Below are positions 20,150 through 30,694 of a DNA stretch of 60,917 bases, piece after piece. The position numbers and the translations under genes are program-made. The first letter of the stretch is position 1, and every line of letters starts with the position of its first letter. The notes under the pieces are model-generated. The model searched no databases. It was given only the letters and a program-made list of their open reading frames with translations, and was not told the origin of the DNA. Location: the NCBI GenBank assembly GCA_002682825.1, contig NOKP01000077.1, positions 50,315 to 111,231 of the forward strand, read 5' to 3'. This stretch comes from Neonectria sp. B-13 (Eukaryota > Ascomycota > Sordariomycetes > Hypocreales > Nectriaceae).

Positions 20150-22908
20150 CCTCCAGATCCTCCAGCTCAACGTGGGGAAGAGGGATGCAGTGCAACTGAG
20201 CATGATGAACGACGGAGACTTGCGGGACTACGCGGTGNTGGGACGACTTCCTCGCAGACGGCGCCAATATCTGGCAAGCAGCCAAATACCTCAAACCCGG
20301 TGGCGACATGGTCGGCGACAAAATCCCCCGGCTGAAAAGGGCGGACGGGACGGCAACGCAGGACAAGGCGGAACAGGCAGAAGAACTGCTGACGGCATTC
20401 TTCCCGCCGCTGCCAGCAACCATCGAAGACGAAGGTCCACGACCGCGGCGGAGAGAAGTGGCCATGCCAGACTTGACGTTGGAGGAGGTGGAGGAGAAAG
20501 TCATGGCAGCCAAGGCGTGGAAAGCACCCGGAGAAGACGGCGTGCCGGCGATGGTGTGGAAGCAACTGTGGCCGGTGGTCAAGGAACGCGTGATGCATCT
20601 GTTCCGCACCTCGCTGGATGAAGGACAGCTACCAGACCAGTGGAGAAGCGCAAAGATCATCCCGCTCAAGAAGCCGGACAAGGCCGGCTACGCACTCGCA
20701 AAGGCATGGAGACCAATCTCGCTGTTGTCGACGCTGGGAAAGATCCTCGAGGCGGTAGTGGCGGACAGGATCTCATACGCCGCCGAGACGTTCGGGCTCC
20801 TGCCCACAAACCACTTTGGGGCAAGGAAGCGGCGGTCGGCAGAGCAGGCTCTGCTGCTCTTCCAAGAACAAGTGTACAAAGCATGGCGGAACCGCAAGGT
20901 GGTCAGCCTGGCCAGCTTCGACATCAAAGGCGCGTACAACGGCGTGTTCGATGACAGACTGCTACAGAGGCTGGAAGCAAGAGGTATCCCCAAGAAGCTG
21001 GTGCAATGGATAAGCGCGTTCTGCTCCAATCGCACGGCCAGCATCGTGGTGAACGAGTACACGTCAGAGCAACGGGAGCTGCCGCAAGCCGGCCTTCCCC
21101 AAGGATCGCCGCTTTCGCCAGTGCTTTTCCTGTTCTTCAACGCAGACCTTGTGCAAAGCAAGATTAACTCGAAAGGCGGATCGATGGCGTTTGTCGACGA
21201 CTACTCGGCCTGGGTCACGGGGCCGACGGCGGAGGCGAACAGGGACGGCATACAAGCCATTGACCGGGCACTGGCGTGGGGGAAACGCAGTGGAGCGACG
21301 TTTGAGCATGACAAGACAGCAATTGTCCACTTCACGCGCGTAGCTGAACGCACCAGCGAGGCGCCGTTCACGATCAATGGAGAGGAAGTCAAGCCCAAAA
21401 CGAAGGCCAAACTCTTAGGGGTAATCATGGACACGGAGCTCAGGTTCAAGGAACACATGGCCAAAGCCGCCACGAAAGGTCTCTTGGCAGCCATGTGTCT
21501 AAGGAGACTCAGGATGCTGCCACCACAAGCTGCCAGACAACTCTTCGTCGCAACCGTTGCCCCAGCCATGGACTACGCGTCTGTCGTATGGGCGCATGCG
21601 CGCGGCGAAAGGGAATTGAAAGAGTTCAACAGGGCACAGAAAATAGGAGCGCGGGCCATCACGGGAGCCTTCCAGACGGTGGCGAGGGCAGTAGCTGAAG
21701 CGGAAGCCAGCATCCAAACAGTACACGAGCGACATGCTCTGGCTGGAATGAAGTTGTACATCAATATGCACACGCTGCCAAAGAAACACCCGCTAGCGAC
21801 ACTCAAAGTATCAGCGAGTCGAAGGTACATCTCGCCGATGAAGAGACTGGCGCTTGCCCTCGGCGAGAGCGGAATCGGGCGGATGGAAACAATCGAAGCC
21901 TATGCAGCACCGCCGTGGCACCCCCGCGTGTCGCTGGTGTGTGAGGCAGATCGGAAGGTGGCGATAGCGGCAGCCAACAGTGTCGAAGACATCACCATCG
22001 CGACCAGCGCTTCCGACAGAGGAGAAATGACGGGCATGGGAGGCATCATCAGCCACAAAGCAGCAGGGCGAGAGAATAGGGTCATGGCCAGGTACTCGGT
22101 CACTCTCGGCTCGCGAGACGACCAGAACCCCTACACAGCCGAGCTAGGGGCGATAGCGATGGCATTGCGATGCATGCCTGACGGATTACGGGACCGAAGG
22201 CTTACCATACTGTCAAGCGGCCAGTCAGCACTGAAGGCGATCGCGCGACCACGACAACAATCGGGACAGTGCGCCATCCGAGAAATCTACAACCACATCC
22301 GACGGCTAAGAAAAGGCAACAACAGGGTCAAGATGATTTGGGTACCCTCTCGGGATGATGCGTTCCCCTTGGGGCCCAAGGCGAAGAGACAGGCGCAGAG
22401 AGCAACTGAATCGGGGCGCATGCCAGAGACACAGCCGTACCAAGCCCGATCGACGCGGATAAGACTAGCGAGAAAGCAACTACAACAGCACCAGACACTA
22501 CCGGACAGAGTGGGCGGCTTCTCCAAGAGGGTTGACAAAGCGCTACCAGGCATACACACAAAGGTTTTATACGGCGGACTGAAGAGACGCGAAGCAGATA
22601 CGCTTTCGCAGTTGCGCACGGGAATGGCGAGGATTAACAGCTACCTGTCGAGGATCGGTGCAGTGGAATCAGACTTGTGCGACTGTGGAAGGGCAGTCGA
22701 GACGATGGAACATTTTCTCTTTCGCTGCAGCAAGTGGGATGCACAACGCGCAGGCATGCGGCGAATCGGACAAAGCGAGATGGGAAACCTCTCATTCTTT
22801 CTGGGAGGAAAGTCGGCATCGGACGGACCGAAGTGGTCACCTAACCTACAGGCGGTGGGAGCAACGATCAAATTTGCGATGAAGACAGGAAGGTTGGGAG
22901 TGAAGTAG
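20139..22908 (+). pseudogene. LINE ORF2: reverse transcriptase and RNase H-like, endonuclease missing
   Basis: From ATG 20139 the first 33 residues (LQILQLNVGK) match the start of an APE-type endonuclease. At the N (20238) the sequence jumps to WDDFLADGANIWQAAKYL, the linker before the reverse transcriptase, so nearly the whole endonuclease is absent. The rest is open to 22908: fingers/palm motifs KAWRPISLLSTLGK, SFDIKGAYNGV, GLPQGSPLSPVLF and the catalytic FVDDYS, followed by the thumb. An RNase H-like domain follows (about 22000-22380) in which the usual TDAS and SDSQ-type acidic residues read TSAS and SSGQ. A final C-x-C...H...C motif (CDCGRAVETMEHFLFRC) closes the protein. It cannot nick its own target as drawn. 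Confidence 0.85.
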
Positions 22909-23198
22909 GAGAATGGGACATACTAACAGCCGGAACCAGGAAACAGTGGCACAATACTAACACAATACAGCCTCATTTTGACAGACCACGCTTCAGCTGC
23001 TGAGGATAGGATGCTGAACACTTGGAGAAATTGGCCTTCAAGCAGGCCTGTCAGAGAGAGTCAAGCGAGGCCAAGCGAAAGCGATCCAGGGAGAGAAAGT
23101 GGGGCTTTACTTGTGGTCAGGATTGAAGGTGACAGAAATGTAAATAGCATAGCGTGTTCCATGGCCCTATGAGATCCGTTCTCCCGGGCGTAATAAAT

Positions 23199-23221
23199 CT
23201 ACTACTACTACTACTACTACC
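23199..23221 (+). repeat. (TAC)n tail of the LINE
   Basis: A run of CTA/TAC triplets follows AATAAA-like sequence (TAATAAAT) at the 3' end. Simple-repeat tails instead of poly(A) are usual in several Tad/I-clade LINEs, so this marks the 3' boundary. Confidence 0.85.
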
Positions 23222-23569
23222 CTGCGCAGCCTCGATGAAATTCGCGGATGATCTAAACCGTATGTAGACGCCGCAATTTCAACGCGTCCTAGCGCGCACA
23301 CGCAATACGCGCGCTGAAATTGCCCTTGGCTTCGCGACATGGAAAATATCATCATATCTGAGCATCGAACATGGTAGATTCTGGTACGTCAGTGACTGGT
23401 AGATCTGGAGTCTGTCCAAGCGTCTTGTCTTATGGTGAGGTCATGCAAGGACCCATCCTATTTCATGCTATCCCCACGACTGATCCTCGATCCTTTGATC
23501 TCGATCCTTGGTCTCGATCCTTGGTCTCGATCCTTGATCACATTCTCCGGTTCAATCGCGAAACTGGCC

Positions 23570-24982
23570 ATGAGTTCTAGGAAGCGCGCGCGTTCCGTCC
23601 TGGAGAAACACCGTGCGCCATGTCCATTCGTCGTTACTTTCATGGACAACCCGTCGCAGGCGGGACATGAGGGACAAAAAAAGAAAAAGAGGAAACCTGA
23701 CGGTCAAAAAGAAGGAGCGGGGACGCAGAGCCAAAAGTTTCCCTTTTCCTCCACCGACGCATCTAACACGCACACCACCCCGGAACTTGGTTATATTGTT
23801 GAGCCTGAACTGGATTGGGGACAATTGACGCGGTACAATAGCTTCGTCCGTAAGTATGAAACGGTTTATCTACGAACAAGAGGCTCACTGACAGCCTGGC
23901 AGTCAACGGGGTTAAGTATTCCCTGGACAGCTTCGTCCATGTCGCCAACGAGTGGTCTATCCGGTCACAACGAGCAACAATGACCTTAGCCAGAGATCAG
24001 CCGATTAATAAGTCAGGATACGACTGGGTGGCTTGGATTCTGGAGATTCGGGCTGCTGATGAACACCACGTTTATGCACGCGTATTGTGGATGTACTCGC
24101 CCGACGAGCTGCCAGCAGGAACGATTTGTGGCAACAAAAGAATACAGGGACGTCAGCCATACCACAGTTGCAACGAGCTGATTGCGTCGAATCATAGTAA
24201 GTCCCTACTTGCTGCACGGTGGAGTGCGCCAGTGTTGACCGTTACCGACAAGTGGACATCATCAATGTTATTAGTGTTACCGAGCCGGCAACTGTCAGCC
24301 AATGGATCGAGCTGGATGACGACAGAATCATGGACGGGCTATATTGGCGGCAGATATTCAACAGCCGGAACTCCCAGCTCTCAGTAAGAGATTTCCATAC
24401 TTCGCTTGTTCCCGCCCAGGCTCACACTTCCAGCCTGCCGACCTGATATGCAAATGCAGAACTCCTATAAACCCCGATAGGACATCGATAGGGTGCACAA
24501 GCACTGCATGTGGGGAATGGATGCATGAGGAATGCCTACATCATGACGTTCTCATCAGGGTATACCGGCGACTAGGTATCAAGAAGCCCCAGCAGAGCGA
24601 GCCCACGACGGACAGAGAAGAGAAGGGTGGCTGTGATATATCACCTCCTGTCAGTTCCGAAGACGTAATGGAGAAAGAGGCGCAGCCGGTCGATAGGGTC
24701 AGTACGGAAGTCCATATCCAGGAAGCGACCGCACAAACGCCGGAGGTACTAGCCGTGAGACCCAAGGGGTTAAGTACAGACACCAAAGCGAAGAAAGTTG
24801 TGAAGATCCACAGAGAGAGCACTGACTTCAATCCATATATTGGGCTCTTTGGGGCGACTCTGAGGTTGGCTGACGGCCCGACAAGGTGGATGATTCAAGA
24901 CCTGCGGGAAAACGTTTCGGGCGGTAAGAAGTTCTGGGATGAGCAGGCGCATTGCTTATTATGCGACAGCAGCATTGATTAG
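23570..24982 (+). CDS. BAH-PHD chromatin-reader protein, 417 aa
   Basis: Four exons: 23570-23849, 23903-24196, 24253-24383 and 24434-24982. All donors are GTAAG, acceptors are CAG or AAG, and phases are consistent. Residues 1-75 are basic and Ser-rich with a KKKKRK nuclear signal. A BAH domain spans about 85-235 (YSLDSFVHVANEW, WVAWILEIRAADEHHVYARVLWMYSPDEL, HMDIINVISV). A PHD finger follows (CKC...C...C...H-x-x-C, about 238-265). Its last Cys pair appears to be the distant HCLLC at the extreme C-terminus, after a polar insert. BAH-PHD proteins in fungi (EPR-1/BP1) and plants (EBS/SHL) read H3K27me3 and repress genes. A role in silencing is therefore likely, but lysine specificity cannot be read here. 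It is intact, immediately downstream of the LINE. Confidence 0.85.
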
Positions 24983-25092
24983 ACTAGTAGAAAATTTCAC
25001 TACGAAAAAGCAGAGTTGATTGATGCCCGGCGTCAGGTTCCTCGTGTGCTCGGGCCTGCCGCCTGCAGCTATCGGTCGCAAAGGAATAAAGT

Positions 25093-26367
25093 TTGCCGAA
25101 AAAAGTGTCCAAGTGGAATCAATCATCTCTCGAAAGCATCATTGATTTCTCTGCACAGCCTCCCTTGGGACCGGGTCAGCGCCTCTCAGCCAGCCATCGA
25201 TTCTACCAAATAGTCAACCATTTCAATGTTTCTGGTAGCGGCAGCAATGGTGAATACGACCGTATAAAACTTGTCCGCCTCACCTACGAATATGTGCGTT
25301 CTGAAGAATCCAAGGGCAACTTCCTGCGTGCGTTCTTTCAGTCCGCGGCTCTTCCCATTGATGGGGATGAGGCCATCGATTTGGGTGACGCAGACCTGGA
25401 GGCCGAGCTCCGCACTTCCTTGTTCAACTTTGCCGAGTATCTGTTCGACAATTTCTTTTTGCCATGTATGGTCCTATGACCTTTCTTCGTCTGCCGTTGA
25501 TCTCTAACCATCTTTGCTCTCACAGTGAAGGTTTCTAGTAAGAAGACTCCCCAACCTTCGCCTACATCCCATTCTGCAGTCCAAAAAACCCAATCAGAAG
25601 GGCAAAATTTTGCTGGAACGCCAGAACGGGTGTCAGCTCTCCGCAGTGCCTGTCTGATCCGCAATCGCCATCGTTGCGTAATATCACGCAGGTTTGACCA
25701 GAACAAGGCATTTAAACGCATGAGTAGTTATGGTGATGAGGCTCGGGACGACGATGGCATCTCTTTTGCAGGGCAAGCTTTGATGCTCTCGAGGTGGCAC
25801 ATATCCTGCCACATTCACTTACACAGGTTAACGCAAACTTACAATTAGTATGAACTCTCACTTGACAAAACTTCCTCCTGGCTAAGTACTTTCCTCTAGG
25901 ACCCTTCTAAGGAAGCTGCGCTGGCGATTCTCAATATGTTCGACAGCGGGGCTGCATTCCTAGTTGAAGGCACTGACATCGATCGACCTCGCAATGCCAT
26001 GACCCTCACCCATAGCCTGCATCTATGGTTCGGCGACTTCCGAATATTTTTCGAGTCCATTGACCAGCAAGCGCGTACCTACCGAATCAATACCTTCCTC
26101 CCACCGGGGCTCTTGGGGGGCCTTCTCCCTGTCACTCGAACGCTCTATCTCACAGAATTAAAAACTATAGACCCTCCTTCGGCTCGATTACTCGCAATCC
26201 ACAAAGCCATTTCTCATATCCTTCACCTCTCTGCGGCAGGGGACTACATCGATAGAATACTCCGAGATCTGGAGGAACATGGCGTTCGAGAAGATGGTTC
26301 TACTGGGCTAGACCGTTTCGTGAAGCTCCGGCTGAATGGGTGGTCAGTCAGCGAAGTGAGCGGCTAG
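25093..26367 (+). pseudogene. HNH_2-type endonuclease gene, decayed
   Basis: Three exon-like blocks: 25093-25465, 25526-25847 and 25900-26367. The splice signals are GTATGG/CACAG and GTATGA/CTCTAG. The N-terminal half is alpha-helical. The C-terminal half carries the fungal HNH_2 signature: HRCVISRRFD, EVAHILPHSL, then NAMTLTHSLHLWFGDFRIFFE. The family binds a divalent metal and cuts nucleic acid; its biological role in fungi is unknown. Two defects are visible. There is no ATG in frame: the frame begins at TTG directly after a stop. A one-base deletion near 25782, between FAGQ and SFDALEV, shifts the frame inside exon 2. The breaks look genuine but could be assembly errors. The rest is well preserved, so loss was recent. 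Confidence 0.75.
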
Positions 26368-26394
26368 AATTCTACTGCATCCCTACTCCAATCA

Positions 26395-26985
26395 TTACTG
26401 CGAGCAATACGACATAAAACCTACAAACTGGCTTGTGCACGCGTGATGTCTAGGCTTGCAGATCAAGGGTAGATCGAGTTGTTTCATGACTTGGCTTTGT
26501 GCTCCGTCTGCTCTGAAGAGATACTTGGTTCGAATCTTGTATTCTATGTTGGAGATCTTATCCTGGACGGTTGCTGTGATCCGGCCAGTACTTTCGTCCT
26601 TGACGAACAATTCGAGTCACGTATTGAATCGCACTGGGAAGCCATGATGGGCTGCACACCTGACTAGGATAGACTCAAGGAGGGTTTGACGTACCTTTCT
26701 CTCTGGAGCGTTACCCCACGAATAGATACGTGCATACTCTTCTCCAGCCATGCTATGGCACCATCGTGTGTGAATCATGCAATGTCCTTTCGAAGAGACT
26801 TGCTCGACCTCTCGATCCAGCCCTATATCTTGTGAACACTTTGTCAAGGTCAGCCCTGCCCTTTGCTCACGACGAGTGTTGTTCCAGGCTCACCCAGCGC
26901 TGTCATGATGGTGATGCGAGCCCCATCGGTGTCTGCTGTTCCAAGAGCAGCCCCGATCATGATTTCAGCCAAGCCTTCTCTTAAG
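26395..26985 (-). pseudogene. FAD-dependent aromatic monooxygenase remnant
   Basis: On the minus strand, a frame reading MIHTRWCHSMAGEEYARI and YSWGN continues through QTLLESILVRCAAHHGF. It hits one in-frame TGA at about 26612-26614, then resumes in the same frame with STGRITATVQDKI and the FAD/NAD-interacting block LFRADGAQSQVMKQLDLP. This is the central part of the PheA/TfdB-type FAD monooxygenase family. The canonical LFGADGAxS has Arg for Gly. The N-terminal GxGxxG segment is at best vestigial (around 26870-26980) and the C-terminal half is gone. It is dead by truncation and by stop. Confidence 0.75.
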
Positions 26986-26996
26986 ACCTGAAAACA

Positions 26997-27286
26997 ATGG
27001 CTTGGCCAAAGAGCGCAGGAAAGACAGGGATCCAAGCACAGACTGGTCATCTGAGTGCAATGGACTTGAGGATCCAAATGACAACGCCTCATTCCGTCTC
27101 GACCGTCCGGATGACGGAGCTCAGGAATTTGATGAAAACGCGACAATCAGTGAGGACGAATCCTCAGCGATTAGAGATCCAACGGTACTCTCAGAGCTGG
27201 GTGGCGGGATTATAGGCTTTCGACAGGCAAGTGCTAGTGGTCATTTTCGTCCCGTCGGACTTTCCGTGGAAGGACCTCTCACGTAA
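26997..27286 (+). CDS. Doubtful small ORF, about 94 codons
   Basis: The frame from about 27002 to 27286 is acidic and Asp/Ser/Glu-rich with a Gly-rich C-terminus (LGGGIIGFRQASASGHFRP). That composition is not what chance gives on this strand, yet no start context, intron or family is visible. It overlaps the vestigial N-terminus of the monooxygenase on the other strand. It may be the last exon of a lost gene. Confidence 0.2.
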
Positions 27287-27401
27287 ATGCTGTACCGGAA
27301 AGTATATCAGTATCGAAAGGAAGCAATATAGTGCCTAGTAGTATCATACAGTCATTATTAAACCCAAGTACACCCTCTTCGTCGCCCATCAACCGTGAAC
27401 C

Positions 27402-28190
27402 CTAATCCACCCGATGCAGCAACTCCGTTAACAAACTACTGGGGAACTCGTTCAACGTATCCATGAGTTCCTCAAACTCGTCATTCTTCCGTAGATCTTC
27501 CACTTTGCACGCAGTATAGATGCACACTAATGTTCTTAATGGATCTCGCTGTCCTCTCTTGTCCACTGTGTTGCTGAAACAGTAGTCCACGAGCTGGACT
27601 ATGTCGCGGGGTCCTTCCTCGTAAAGCGTATACTGCATCAGTGCTTGCCGTAGCTTGCGAGGTGCAAGGTATTGCAGGCCTTCCAATGCCATGATAGTCT
27701 GCGAAAACATACATCCGCGCATGAGAGAGGAAAACCTCGGTATCGTCCTCGTCCGTCCAATTTTCGCTCACTGCAACTTTGACAATGGGCTCTGGAAAGA
27801 GGCTGCTGTACTTATTCCACAGCATATCCTTTTTGCATATATCGAAGGCGGGTGACGGAGGGCTGATGTGTTTTTTAACTCTCCGTCTTACGAGCGAGGG
27901 CGCTGCTATCTCATCGTCCGGTTCTTTGGCGTTTTCGGGTCGGGCGCCTGTTGTTCTGTCTTCCGTTTCTGAGGTTCCGCTCCATCGTAGCTTCCCGTGT
28001 ATGCGAACTGGCTAAATCGAGTGGAAGTTTCTTCATCAAAATGCTCCCATACAACGCATTGCTCTCTGGCCTCTTTCAATCCTCTATTGACGAGCACGTT
28101 CAGAGCTTCGGACTGTTGCGCTACTAGAGATGAATGGATCGTGTCTGACACGCGGCCGGCTGTAATCGGTCTAACAGGCGGAATTGCGGT
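27402..28190 (-). pseudogene. BTB/POZ-domain protein, broken by two frameshifts
   Basis: Reading leftward, a BTB fold can be followed through three frames: IHSSLVAQQSEALNVLVNRG and EETSTRFSQFAYTG, then a polar linker and LWNKYSSLFPEP, then VFLSHARMYVFADYHGI, and finally LAPRKLRQALMQYTLYEEG to the stop at 27402. The frame changes near 27955 (in the linker) and near 27695, where one extra G lies after HGI. Fungal BTB proteins of this size are substrate adaptors or unknowns. No ATG precedes the first block; a TAA lies about 17 codons upstream. The small indels are typical of a young pseudogene or of sequence error. Confidence 0.75.
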
Positions 28191-28658
28191 GTTTTAGGGA
28201 AATTGATGATGATTAAGGGGTTAAATAGATGATACCAATCGATGATATCAATCGATGATCGTTACAGCCGTAATTAGGGCTGTTGTTCTGCCTTGTGATG
28301 ATGCATCTGCTTGTTCCTTGTCCCCAGGATATCCCCTCCTTTCGGCTTGATCCGGCCATCTTGTCCTTAGTCATCGCGACCGCCGGTTTCCTCCGCCTGA
28401 CAATACGAAGGTGGTGCAGCCTTACGACAGTCAAAGGATAGGACGTTGCATTCAATGAGTCACGTGCAATCTTGTTCAAAAGGTCGCCCCTCCCCTCCAT
28501 ACAATGAAGCCCACGAAAACCTTTCTACATCGGTCTATTGTTTCCATATTGAATAGGTTTCCCCACCTTCTTCTAATACAATGTCATACCTTTGGACAAG
28601 CCAAGTCCATGCATGTAAGTGCACTGCCACATGAACTAGACGCACTATTTGATAGATT
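28191..28658. other. Intergenic, no feature recognised
   Basis: The region upstream of the PIF1 gene contains repeated ATCGATGAT words at about 28238-28258. Possible upstream exons for the PIF1 gene were not found. No promoter element can be named. Confidence 0.5.
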
Positions 28659-30308
28659 ATGACAGGCCACAATGCTCAGAGGCTTGCGCAGATGGGCTCA
28701 CTCGTATCAAGCTGGGCAACAGCACATTGGCGATTTCGTGCCCCGTCTACGTGCTTCTCTACCACGAGTGGTCTGGCAAAGAAGTCCACTAAGCGAGTAC
28801 ATAAAGCGGCACTTCAGCTTTGCTTTGGACTGGCTAGAGATGCGGAAAGTCGTGAGCATCCGGAAAAGCACTTAAGTTCAATTGAGGAGGGACTGAACGA
28901 AGAGCAACGGACTGTCTTCGACCTCGTGGTGAAGCAGGGAAGAAGTGTCTTCTTCACAGGCCCCGCAGGCACCGGCAAGTCAGTTCTTCTCAAGAAGATC
29001 ATTCGAAGCCTAGCGACAAAGTACCTCGGAGACAGCAAGCGCGTTGGCGTGACAGCCTCTACGGGCCTTGCAGCTCATAACGTTGGCGGCATGACGCTTC
29101 ACCGGTTTGCGGGAATCGGCCTTGGTCAAGCGCCTATTGTGAAGCTCATCCAGGATATCTTGAAAACCAAGGTCAAGTTGCAGCGCTGGTCGAACGTTGA
29201 TGTCTTAATTATTGATGAAATCTCTATGATTGACTCCGTCCTCTTCGACAAGCTCGATGCGATCGCGCGTGCGGTAAGAGAAAAAGATCTCCCATTTGGA
29301 GGCATACAGCTCGTCATTACCGGCGACTTTTTCCAGCTTCCGCCAGTGAGGAAGGGATCTGATGATGGCAGTCCCAAGTTCTGCTTCGAGTCTAAGATAT
29401 GGAATCACGCAATACAGCATACCATCGGCCTGACTCAAATTTACAGACAGAGAGATCCCGAATTTGCCGCAATGCTGAACCAGATTCGAGAAGGCTGTCT
29501 CTCACCGATTACTATCGACAAGTTCCGAAAACTCGACAGGCCTGTTGCGGGCGCAGAGGCCACCGAGCTTTTCCCCCTGCGCCATGAAGCAGACCGGGCG
29601 AACTTAAGACGATTACAAAACATCAATGGCGTAGCCTGTAGCTATACTGCAGAAGATGGCGGAATAATCACAAACCCGGATACCCGCAAGATGCTCCTAA
29701 GCGACTGCATAGCTCCTGAGTCCCTGACGTTAAAGGAAGGAGCACAAGTCATGCTCACTCAAAACATCGACAAGAGCCTCGTGAACGGGTCTCAGGGCCA
29801 GATTGTTGGCTTCGCAAATAGACATACATTCTTGCACAGTCGATGGGACGATGAGGATTGCGAACTTCAGGACAGCGTCATACTGTCACGAGCGTTCGAT
29901 GAGATGCTGGACGAATGCCTCTATCCGGTGGTCCGTTTTTCAATGCAAGATGGTAGCACCCGGGTTCATCTTTGCGAGCCTATGGAATGGGCTGTTGAGC
30001 GATGGGTACCCGCACCATGGGCGGCAGATGGCTGGGTCGTTGAGAAGCTGGCAACGCGTGTTCAAGTCCCTCTCCTCCTCGCATGGGCGCTCAGCATACA
30101 CAAAGCACAGGGTCAGACACTGGACCGTGTGAAGGTAGATCTTGACCGCGTGTTCGAGACTGGCCAAGCCTACGTGGCAGTCTCACGTGCAACGAGCATG
30201 GGGGGATTGCAGGTTTTGAACTTTGATTCGAGCAAGGTGACAGTACACCCCAAGGTCAAGGCTTTCTACGCAAGTTTGTCAAGGGGTTCAAGAATGCGAA
30301 TAACTTGA
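28659..30308 (+). CDS. PIF1-family DNA helicase, 549 aa
   Basis: A single intronless frame from ATG 28659. Residues 1-70 are basic and Ser/Thr-rich and might act as a mitochondrial or nuclear targeting region. The SF1B core then runs to the end: LNEEQRTVFDLV (Q motif), GPAGTGKS (Walker A, about 100-107), VLIIDEISMID (Walker B), VITGDFFQLPPV (motif III), QGQIVGF, and the C-terminal SIHKAQGQTLDRV and YVAVSRATS (motifs V and VI). PIF1 enzymes unwind G-quadruplexes and R-loops and regulate telomerase. This copy is shorter than typical nuclear PIF1 and lies among dead accessory genes, so it is probably an extra paralogue or a captured Helitron-type helicase without the Rep domain. All motifs are intact and expression is plausible. 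Confidence 0.9.
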   Translation: MTGHNAQRLAQMGSLVSSWATAHWRFRAPSTCFSTTSGLAKKSTKRVHKAALQLCFGLARDAESREHPEKHLSSIEEGLNEEQRTVFDLVVKQGRSVFFTGPAGTGKSVLLKKIIRSLATKYLGDSKRVGVTASTGLAAHNVGGMTLHRFAGIGLGQAPIVKLIQDILKTKVKLQRWSNVDVLIIDEISMIDSVLFDKLDAIARAVREKDLPFGGIQLVITGDFFQLPPVRKGSDDGSPKFCFESKIWNHAIQHTIGLTQIYRQRDPEFAAMLNQIREGCLSPITIDKFRKLDRPVAGAEATELFPLRHEADRANLRRLQNINGVACSYTAEDGGIITNPDTRKMLLSDCIAPESLTLKEGAQVMLTQNIDKSLVNGSQGQIVGFANRHTFLHSRWDDEDCELQDSVILSRAFDEMLDECLYPVVRFSMQDGSTRVHLCEPMEWAVERWVPAPWAADGWVVEKLATRVQVPLLLAWALSIHKAQGQTLDRVKVDLDRVFETGQAYVAVSRATSMGGLQVLNFDSSKVTVHPKVKAFYASLSRGSRMRIT

Positions 30309-30694
30309 GCTCAAAGCCTTCTAGCGCCCGTTCATACATCTCCTCTGCCTCCTCGAACTTGCCTTGGTCCAAGTACCTGTTCCAGCGCCACAGTATCGAA
30401 TCTGTCCTGTAACTGGCCGTTCATCATGACCCTGTGGCTCTTCTTCTCGAACACCTTGTCGGACAAGGACGTGTAGGCAGCGATGCATTCGTCAACGGTC
30501 ATCCTCAGGCGCCCCAGCATGGTGGCGATCAGGCCGCCGGCGCTGGTGCCGCTGATCATATCGAAGTAGTCGCATGGCTTGGGCGGGGAATCGGGGACGA
30601 TGGTAGACATGAGATTCTGTAAAATCATTAGCGAGGAGAGGCCGCGGACTCCGCCGCCGTCGAGGGCGAGTAGCCGAATGTCATTATCGGGCAT
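30297..30694 (-). pseudogene. Patatin-TPR fusion scar of an NLR-type gene
   Basis: From ATG 30694 the frame gives a typical patatin-like phospholipase start: LALDGGGVRGLSSLMIL (oxyanion hole) and the nucleophile elbow GTSAGG. It stays in register to RFDTVALEQ at about residue 107, then ends out of frame at 30332. In another frame the very next bases read YLDQGKFEEAEEMYERALEG, a tetratricopeptide repeat. Patatin-NB-ARC-TPR is a known fungal NLR layout. The sequence therefore looks like such a gene after a deletion removed the rest of the patatin domain, the NB-ARC and most TPRs. The catalytic Asp is missing, so no lipase activity is expected. It converges tail to tail with the PIF1 gene. Confidence 0.8.

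Larger units (their letters stand above)
19652..23221 (+). mobile_element. Tad-type LINE (non-LTR retrotransposon), 5'-truncated and internally deleted
   Basis: The order is ORF1 fragment with zinc knuckles, ORF2 overlapping its stop, reverse transcriptase, RNase H-like domain, Cys/His tail, 3' UTR, then a (TAC)n tail at 23199-23221. This is the layout of fungal Tad1/I-clade LINEs. The 5' part of ORF1 is missing, and most of the endonuclease domain is absent at a single N (20238). No clear target-site duplication was found. Confidence 0.9.
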
